Assembly (NCBI RefSeq): GCF_003576645.1
Contig: NC_044925.1
Coordinates: 6,684,145 to 6,748,144, forward strand
Reading direction: 5' to 3'
DNA length: 64,000 nt
DNA from: Ipomoea triloba
Lineage: Eukaryota > Streptophyta > Magnoliopsida > Solanales > Convolvulaceae
Below, one piece after another: positions 56,353-64,000 of the stretch. The notes under the pieces were generated by a model. That model searched no databases. It had not been told where the DNA came from and was given only the letters and a program-made list of their open reading frames with translations. How positions within the stretch are numbered: the stretch's first letter is position 1; each line of letters starts with the position of its first letter. The position numbers and the translations under genes were made by a program.

Positions 56353-58246
56353 GCATAATCACTTCAACAATAATGATAAAAAGTTACCTTTTGTGTACTA
56401 AATATAAAGATTTGTCAAACTTTAGTAGTTTAGTATACAAGATCTACAAAGAGAAAGAAAGATGGATTGTCATATGTATAAACAAACACACTGTCAATGC
56501 TATTCACACTAAAATCTAAATAAACATTCAGTACTAAATATAGTTATGTCTATGCTAATTATAGTCTCCTTTCATCACCAATAGATAAGAAGAAACTTTG
56601 TTAAGGTGTATTTAGCACTTTGTGTTCTATCATGGCTTCTCTTATTTATGTCTAGGGATCACAAAGCATTGGTGGGAATGTATAGTTATTACTAGAACTG
56701 CATAATAGGGAAAGTGGGAAACATCAGATCTCAGACTCCAGGAATGAGATCACACATATGCCATCTTTGCTGAGTTCAAAAACTACAAAATAGAACAGGG
56801 TGGAAACTAAAAAGAATGGCATTTCGTGAAGGTACTTAATGGATCTGAACATTGATTAAAATACAGTGTTAAAAAACTTTGGCACCACATCCTGCTCACA
56901 TTACTAGCAGGTCTAATTCCAGCATTGAATAGATAGGCAGATCAACTGCGTTGAAGTTTAGCATTGAAGTACTTTCAGTAACAAGTGCCCAAGGAACTAA
57001 CTTTCTAGGCAAAGTAATAAGTAATAAAGTACCAAATAAGAAACCATATATTGATATATATTATCAGAACTTATCATGGATATATATATTACTAATATAT
57101 TGGATCAGTGAAGATTAGTTCTAAGTATAATATGGTAGAATCTATTTTCTACATCCTGTTCCTACTAATGTAAAACATGCACAGTAGTTGTATAGAAATT
57201 CATGGCAGACATGAGAGAAACATACCATTGCTCCACATGCGGAGTAGAGGTCCAGCAATCTGCAAAAAGTGATACATGTTTACAATCACCTTCATTCCTT
57301 TTCCCTCACTATTTCTTTTTTACTGTACAATCATCATGATGAAAGCAGCACAATCTTACTGTTTAAACATGATACACGAATGCAATTATCCAATTATTGG
57401 TAATGCTCTTTTTAAATTTCGTGTATGGTCATGTACATCCTCTATGTGTGCGTATGAGAGAGAGTGAGGGAAGAACACAAAGGACATAAGAAAAATGCCA
57501 AGAGTCATCAAAACAAACAATTTGTTTAGCCTAACCTATATTGACCTCATCACCACCTAAGTGAAAGAGCTCAAATGGAAAAATCTTCCTCATGTCTACA
57601 AGAGTTAGAGCTGTCAAAACGGGCCAACCCGGCCCATACGGGCTGGCCCGTCTCGGGTTGGTCCGAAAACGGGTCGGCCGGGCCAGCCCGTTTTCCCACG
57701 GGTTGGGATTTGGCCAACCCAACCCGTGTAAGCCGGGCTGACGGGCTAAACGGGCCTGCCCGTTAATTATTATTATTATTATTATTATTATTATTGAATG
57801 AATATTATTAAAATTGTTTTGTTTTGTATAAGTTAGGAATTGATCCCCTAACCTCTTATTTAAGAACTAAAACTATTTTTCAATCAAGCACATCAAACCT
57901 TTTAAACAAACATCATGTATGTTTATATATATACAGATTATACACAAACTACACATACATACACACATATATATAATTACATTTTAATTTTATAAATAAA
58001 TTTTATATTAATATTTATATAAAGATACAATATATTGTATTAATTAATACTAGTAATAAATTTAATATAAATAAATTAATAAATTTTATATTAATATTTA
58101 TATAAAGATACAATTAATTGCTTTCATTAATACTAGTAATAAATTTAATATAAATAAATTAATAAATTATATATTAATATTAATATAAAGATACAATTAA
58201 ATGTATTAATTAATACTTGTAATAAATTTAATATAAATAAATTATA
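56353..58246. other. CACTA 5' region with GC-rich CGGGCC repeat and AT-rich spacer
   Basis: 57610-57762 contains many CGGGCC/GGCCCG motifs (AGCTGTCAAAACGGGCCAAC), a widespread plant interspersed repeat whose class I cannot fix, followed by a (TTA)n microsatellite at 57765-57796. 57980-58240 holds three imperfect copies of a TTAATACTAGTAATAAATTT unit. No coding gene. Confidence 0.5.
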
Positions 58247-58549
58247 GGCTAAAGTGTCATCCCGCACTATGAACCATTCACGATTATTCACCCCGCACCA
58301 TCGTCTTCAATAAGTGATTATTCGAGTCATAAACTAATATTTTTTTTGCGCCTAGCATTTTTTGTAGGCTTTCCGGTAAAATGTTGACATGTCATGGGTT
58401 TGGAAGCTGATGTGGACTTATTTGTTAATGATGTGGCTTTTTTTTTTTGAAATATTAATGATGTGGCTTATTAACCACTAATTACATGCAATTAATTAAG
58501 CCTTAATTGGTTTTAAAAAAAAAATTAAGCCTTAATTACCTTAATTATC

Positions 58550-58740
58550 TTCCACCTTTGCAGAAACATGGAGCGACTTCTCCAACGAGATGACAGAACC
58601 CCGGCAAGACTTCAACGCCGGCAACGGCGGAAGAACGTATACCTTGGGCGCCGGCGCCGGCGACTTCAGACCGAAAAAATCAGAGCCATGGATCGCTAGT
58701 GGCCCAGACTGCCTCACAGCCGAGATCATCATTATACTGT
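58550..58740. other. Second coding-like GC-rich segment in the Mutator-like element
   Basis: Short frames exist on both strands: minus LAIHGSDFFGLKSPAPAPKV and YVLPPLPALKSCRGSVISLE; plus EVAGAG-like on the other. Base composition is unlike the flanks. Not recognised; it may come from a different source gene. Confidence 0.3.
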
Positions 58741-58959
58741 AAAGACTGGAACTTTGAGACAAAGATCAAAGTGGGTAGTTGAGTTTGGATCAAAAAACAA
58801 AAACAAAAACAAAAAAAAAAACAAGAAAATAAACGAAAAGAAAAGGACAAAATGTGAAGCCGAGAAGAAGACCGAAGTTTTGTTTCTCTCACATTATAGC
58901 TCCGGACCTCAACATAAACAAAAATGAAGTTCTTGAGCTGATCATTAGCGCAACACCAA

Positions 58960-59215
58960 ATCTTTCGACGAGAAGCTATAGGAGGATGAGACCGGTTATT
59001 CAGCAAGAGCCTCGCGAATTCGCTCTCCAGCTTGTCCAATGCAGACGCCAGAGCTCCTCCTCTTAGTTTAAACCTTTTCTCCATGACCTGCAATTCTTCA
59101 AGTGCCAGCAGACATTTCTTGACATTTTTAAGGTATGAATAATCTGCAATGGACTTATTGCTCTCGAGAATCTGGATCTTATGGTTACAGCGCTGCCGCT
59201 CACCGTTTCTCAAGA
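58960..59215 (-). pseudogene. Captured exocyst EXO70-like fragment
   Basis: EXO70 is a subunit of the exocyst, which tethers secretory vesicles at the plasma membrane. The minus strand reads SYLKNVKKCLLALEELQVME, KRFKLRGGALASALDKLESE and FARLLLNNRSHPP, resembling the EXO70A-type segment in which a LKxLKEL helix leads to GGxLxxALDKLExEFxxLL. Only this one region is present. The longer open frame beyond it runs into non-homologous, cysteine/phenylalanine-rich low-complexity sequence. A family search is needed to confirm the identification. Confidence 0.6.
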
Positions 59216-59482
59216 ATCCAGTTCACCAATCTTTTCCAAGTTCCCTTGGCCGGAAAGCCTTCTCTCTCCGCCGATGTCACTGCTCAAAGAAAAATATGAA
59301 AAAGTAAAATAGAATAATAAAAAATTACATGTCAGCATAAAATGACTGGTAACCGGTAGAAAACCTAAAAAAATGCTAGGCGCAAAAAAAAATAGTTTAT
59401 GACTCAAATAATCACTTATTGAAGACAATGGTGCGGGGTGAATAATTGTGAATGGTTCATAGTGCAAGATGACACTTTAGTC

Positions 59483-61012
59483 TAAATTATATATAATGCT
59501 TGAATGAAATGTTCAACTAAAGTCCTTTGCATAGTTGGTTTCAATAGTGGTAACTTACCTGATAAGTCAGGGGTTCAAATCTTGTTAGCAACAATATTTA
59601 AAAATATTAATATAATACCACATTTACACAATACATTTGAGGGTGGGAACATGGGTTATACGGGACCTCATCACTACATACTACATAAAGTACTCAATTT
59701 ATAAGTAAGTGAGAGATACTACATATTGTACTCAATTTATAAGTATTAAGTAAGGGTGTGGTCTTTAGAAAAATGAGTTTGCCGCATGTGCGTGCATATC
59801 AGTAACTAAAAGTGATGACAAATAACTCATTTAAAGGTTTTATGACTTGATTATGGAAGTAATGCATTGGCAATTACAAGTTCTCCATAGATAGGATGTC
59901 ATAAATGCATTAATAACCTTCACTAGTTCACTTAATGTGGAAAATTCTCCTTAGATGATCTGGACTTATATGAAAGGAATTAACCATTGAGCCAATAATG
60001 GAGATGCAGGGACAGATCCTTGTATTTTAGCCCAAAAAAATGGTTCTAGTTCATGCAACAGTTGTCAATAATTTTATTTTTCAAAAAGAATGCAAGAAAA
60101 GACAAGGTCAAAGATACAAGAGAATACATAACAGACATAAATGAAAATAGTATAGCATCATTGATACTGGAATTTTCAATTTTCAAGTAACAACTTGAAA
60201 GGCTGAAATTGGGATTGGAATCAATGATTACATTATCTATTTTGTCCAAGATTGGAATCAATCATTGTTTCTGAGATTCACACGTAGAGTATTTCACAAA
60301 TGAAAAGAATCAACCTTACCTGACGATTTGGAGAACCATGGCTCCCCAACCAAATTTCGAACGTATTTCATAACCAGGCAGACCCAACCACAGGATTCAA
60401 GTGAGGGTTAACCATCAATAAAATACCACTTCTTCTATATCATCAACCAAAAAAATAAAATAAATAAACAAATTCAAAAAAAAATCCTAACCAATTTAAC
60501 AATAATAAGTAAGAATGCCTCCAAATACACACAAACACACAAATTGAAATTTTAAAAAAATAATAATAATCAATAAGAATGAGAGAAGGAATCGCACCCA
60601 ACAGTTGTAGATTTGAGTTTGAAGATCGATATAATGTAAAGTAATGTGCCTTGGTGAGCACCGATGAGAGAGTGACGAGATTTGAGTTTGAAGATCAGCG
60701 ACGAGATAGAGAGAAAGTGAGTTATTTAGATTTTAGGGCAGATAAGAGAAATTGTCGATGGTTCTGCACTTCACTGTGTCGATGGTTCTTTTTTTTTTTT
60801 TTTCTTCTTTAGGAATAAATTGTCGGTAGAATTGATTTAATGAGGGTAGAGTTTTAGTGACTTTATGATGAACTGCCGCTATAATTGTCGCTAATAATTC
60901 ATTATTTAGATTTTCATATTAAACTAGTGGCGGTTTCTATAACCGCTTCAAAATACTCATTTAAACGTGGTTATATATAACCGCCACTAAATATATGTCG
61001 CTAAAAAAACAG
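59483..61012. other. CACTA subterminal and 5' flank region
   Basis: 59530-59590 has a tRNA-like GTTTCAATAGTGGTAAC and GGGGTTCAAATC pair, so a SINE remnant is possible. No gene is supported. The last 150 bases are the CACTA subterminal repeats. Confidence 0.5.
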
Positions 61013-61089
61013 TTTGTTGTAGTGAATGTTATGTATATGTACCGTGCATATAGTTTTTTTTTTAAATTATATTTTATTATGTTTGATTA

Positions 61090-61305
61090 CAGGGACGGAT
61101 CTAGAAATGTAGTCCAGTGGGGGCGAAATATAGCAATAAATATTGTTAGATATTGACGAAAAATAAAACACATTAAAACTTTATAAAAATATTCATAATG
61201 AAATATAAAACATAATTAATTTGATAAAATAATTCAAATAAAGAATACGTTGTACTTTTCAAAAAAAAAAAGAAAAAAAGAACACATTGTAAATTACACA
61301 TCTCA

Positions 61306-61374
<69 letters not shown>

Positions 61375-61632
61375 GCCATAATCGTCAAAAGCGCCAAAAA
61401 GAAACTGTGTTAACTGTGTTGCCAACAAGATTCAAACTCGCAACATCTCACTTAATAACAAGCAATTATACCACCTCATCTAGCACATCTATTAGTTACC
61501 ATATCTGTTTTTATATATTTATACTAAAACATGTACTATATATACATATATACATACAAAGGCTATATATGGGGTGGGGGTGGGGTCAGTGGGGGCAGGT
61601 GCCCCCACTGCCCCAGGGTGGTTCCGTCTCTG
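61090..61632. mobile_element. Non-autonomous hAT element (Tip100-like ends)
   Basis: The left end is CAGGGACGGATCT and the right end, inverted, is CAGAGACGGAACC. G-rich blocks GTGGGGGC follow at both ends. A perfect 8-base duplication TTTGATTA is at 61082-61089 and 61633-61640. The 543-base body includes a (TA)n tract (61313-61369) and a tRNA-like B-box on the minus strand (GAGTTTGAATCTTG). It has no transposase. Confidence 0.9.
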
Positions 61633-61640
61633 TTTGATTA

Positions 61641-63616
61641 TTATTTTTGTGTATTTGTGAATAGAAGTGTATAGTATGTGTATATTATGAGTATATTTGG
61701 GCAATATGAATTATTAGATGATAAATGATTATTTCACAAAATTTTTGTTGGTGAAATTTTAATGACTTAGCCATATTTTTCAAAATTTGTGAGTTTGGTA
61801 ATAAGCGTACCTAATCAAATTTGGCATAATTAAGTTTCTCACTCTATTTTACTTTTATTAAATTAAATAAATTAGTAGCTACAACAAAAAACGATACATA
61901 TGCATTTCTTTAATTTTGAATTATGTGTCTACAATCCTTTATTTGAAAAATTATTCATTATCAATAAATTAAGTTAAATAAGAGAAATAATTTCATTAGT
62001 TATATTGTCTTTATTTTCTCCAATGTAAAGATTATTTGCATTCAAATTCATTAATTTATATTCATTACATTGTCCATTATCTTCTCTTTTTTTTTCACTA
62101 TCTTGTAATTAAATATCAAAGTTATAATAGAAAATAATGTTATGTATTTATTTACCAAGTATTTTATTAATACCATGAAAAAAAATAGTTTGAAGCTAAT
62201 TATATAAACTACTAGGGGGATTGGTTGACAAAGAGGGTATTCAAATAACCCAACAAATTGAAGTGGGAAACTACCTCAGACTATATCACATTTAAAATAT
62301 TCAAATTTTTAATACTTTATCTAATCTTATTCCTTAAACTAGAAATTTCTTTATCCACAATAACTCATTCAACAATAATGGTTAAACCAAATGAATCCTG
62401 AGCATAACACCTAAAGGACTCTGGACTAGTATACTTTTATGTTGATAATAATAATAATATATAAATGTTAATTATATCATTATCTTACATAGGCACATTT
62501 AAAACTCATTATTAAAAGTTTAAAAATGTCAATATATGGCAATAGAACATTGCAATGCACTTGATGCATTGAAAAGATGCTGAAACTATAGCAATGCTGA
62601 AATCAATTTGGCAAACCTAAAAAATGAAGAAATTTCAAAATAGCTACCATTGATTCATTCATTTATCCTATATGTAAAATCCTTATTGTGCATTCATTAA
62701 ATATATTAGAACTAATATAAATTTATAATTAATTTCATCTTCTAGACAAATCAACATCAACCTTCACAACAAAAATATTTGGTGTATAAGATGTAGTCAC
62801 TATTTAAAAAAAAAAAAAAAAAAAAGCTGATGCACAAAGTGGAAAACAATTTAACTCGAAGGTTAATATCAATTCAAAAAAAAAAAAAAAGAACACACAC
62901 ACACACAAAAATAAGTACTCACTCATTCCTACTAATTTTAAAAATACGAACTTGAAAATGAGCAGGTGCAAAATGGATGTGAAAATTATTGATGAAACTA
63001 GACAAGTTGTAACATCAATATTTGAAATACCTGTAGAGTTATTGTTATTATAATCAAGTAAACAAGTTATGAAAATAGAACAAGAGGTACTACTCATGAA
63101 CATATACAAATATAATAAATATCACGGAGTAATACTTTATTCAATACTTCCACATGAGACATGTAGGGGAACAAACTACCACTGCAAAATATCAACATGC
63201 GTTTGCAAGATCAAGAGTTCATAGTACAACCAAGATCCAATGATATACACAATAAGGAAAATCAATATCTTCCTACATCATAATCTCATTGCATGACGTT
63301 GTCATCTATTTTGCCAACAGTAACCCAATTGCAAATAACACACTACCAACAAAAAGGAAGATGACAAATAGTGAAGATGAAGACAATGACACTGTTACTA
63401 AAAAGAGAATTAAGAATACTTAGAAAAATTCAAACCAAAAGTAGTATTTATTTAGACTATCGTTTTTAGACCAAGTATTTAGACTATCAATTTTACAAAG
63501 TTGCAAACAATTATTTTAGTGACAATTATAATGAATTTCCTATATTATCTTGGATTCATATATTTTGAGTTACATATTTAAACAAATTCGAGATTCAATT
63601 ACCTATGTATAAATTT
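61641..63616. other. AT-rich spacer, nothing identified
   Basis: Poly-A/T tracts (62805-62825, 62876-62890) and short frames only. The minus-strand frame at 62804-63109 is low complexity and not credible. Confidence 0.7.
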
Positions 63617-63780
63617 CTCCTAGGGAAAATGACACTTTTTCCCCCTATGTTATGTGCATATAGCACTTTTCCCCCTGTGTTATTAAAGTGGTAGTTTTTC
63701 CCCCTCAGTTATTTTAAAAGTGGTGGTTTTTCCCCCTGCAATGTTAAATTGACATTTTTGCCCTTAAAAATAATTATTTC
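63617..63780. mobile_element. Probable Mutator-like left terminal repeat, cut by the window end
   Basis: GGGAAAATGACACTTTTTCC is followed by four TTTTCCCCCT units with TGTTATTAAAGTGG spacing. This style matches the long ends of the other Mutator-like elements here. The right end would lie beyond 64000. Confidence 0.4.
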
Positions 63781-64000
63781 ATTTATTTTTATTCTCCAAC
63801 CAATTATTACTAATATGTATGAAAGATCACGGTTCGATACGAACCTAATCGAACACTGTAGCAATTAAACTTAAATAGTATGGGGTAGTTACGGTTACGA
63901 TTCAGAACCGAAAAAATAAAATAAAATAATTGTTGAATTTAGACTATTTTTAAATAAGAAATAAAATTTAAAGAAAATAAATAAGTTTTGATTGACGGTT

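Larger units (their letters stand above)
58247..59482. mobile_element. Mutator-like element carrying an EXO70-like fragment (Pack-MULE type)
   Basis: Inverted ends begin GGCTAAAGTGTCATC and, from the right, GACTAAAGTGTCATC, and continue matching for about 130 bases (GAACCATTCAC, ATTATTCACCCCGCACCAT, GCGCCTAGCATTTTTT). A perfect 9-base duplication TAAATTATA flanks it (58238-58246 and 59483-59491). No transposase is present. The interior is GC-richer than its surroundings and coding-like. Confidence 0.88.
47130..61024 (-). mobile_element. CACTA (En/Spm) transposon, right end and genes, nested and degenerate
   Basis: The right end is TTTGTTGTAGTG (61013-61024), that is CACTACAACAAA on the minus strand. 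Subterminal GCGGTTATATATAACCGCC-type repeats lie at 60860-61010. Genes follow in family order: Transpos_assoc/Tnp2, DUF4218, DUF4216, Transposase_24. Three insertions sit inside: Athila-like (about 49460-52680), mariner-type (48152-49046) and Mutator-like (58247-59482). The left end was not found and may be lost to the LTRs at 44840-47120. Confidence 0.75.

Overview
This window is nuclear DNA from a flowering plant. It has intron-split genes with GT..AG boundaries, AT-rich spacers, a cysteine-rich receptor-like kinase (a plant-only family), and dense nested plant transposons: LINE, Ty1/copia, Ty3/gypsy of Tat and Athila type, CACTA, Mutator-like, hAT and MITE/SINE. Tip100-like hAT ends and TS-like SINEs would suit an asterid such as the Convolvulaceae or Solanaceae, but that is inference and the species is not proved.

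Layout. 1-1590: 3' part of a decayed LINE. 1992-5029: a complete ten-exon gene for the 26S proteasome ATPase RPT1. 5695-6850: a SINE, then a second LINE fragment interrupted by a 453-base assembly gap. 6930-13995: the 3' half of a Tat-type gypsy element (minisatellite, antisense ORF, 3' LTR) with Athila-like LTR material nested in it. 14104-14925: a LINE deletion derivative with a poly(A) tail. 15100-17800: AT-rich spacer with a (TA)n tract and a MITE. 18072-29659: a cysteine-rich receptor-like kinase (CRK) gene, intact in frame except that a 5.7-kb copia element with nearly identical LTRs sits inside its first DUF26 motif. A hAT element and a foldback repeat lie in its introns.

29660-42170: spacer repeats, a second Tat element with its antisense gene (31020-34105), a Mutator-like element carrying a GASA/snakin gene fragment (35676-36947), a foldback element (37206-37857), LTR-like DNA, and a gypsy integrase fragment followed by a 1.25-kb minisatellite (40086-41905). 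42170-44117: SINEs and an RPA1-like pseudogene. 44830-47120: gypsy and copia LTRs. 47130-61024: a decayed CACTA element on the minus strand, split by Athila-like, mariner-type and Mutator-like insertions; the Mutator-like one carries an EXO70-like fragment. 61090-61632: a second hAT element. The remainder to 64000 is AT-rich.

Only two loci look like ordinary host genes: RPT1 (protein degradation) and the CRK (surface signalling). They have no visible functional link. The main interest is the nesting order of the transposons, several of which are dated or bounded by perfect target-site duplications, and the two gene-carrying Mutator-like elements.
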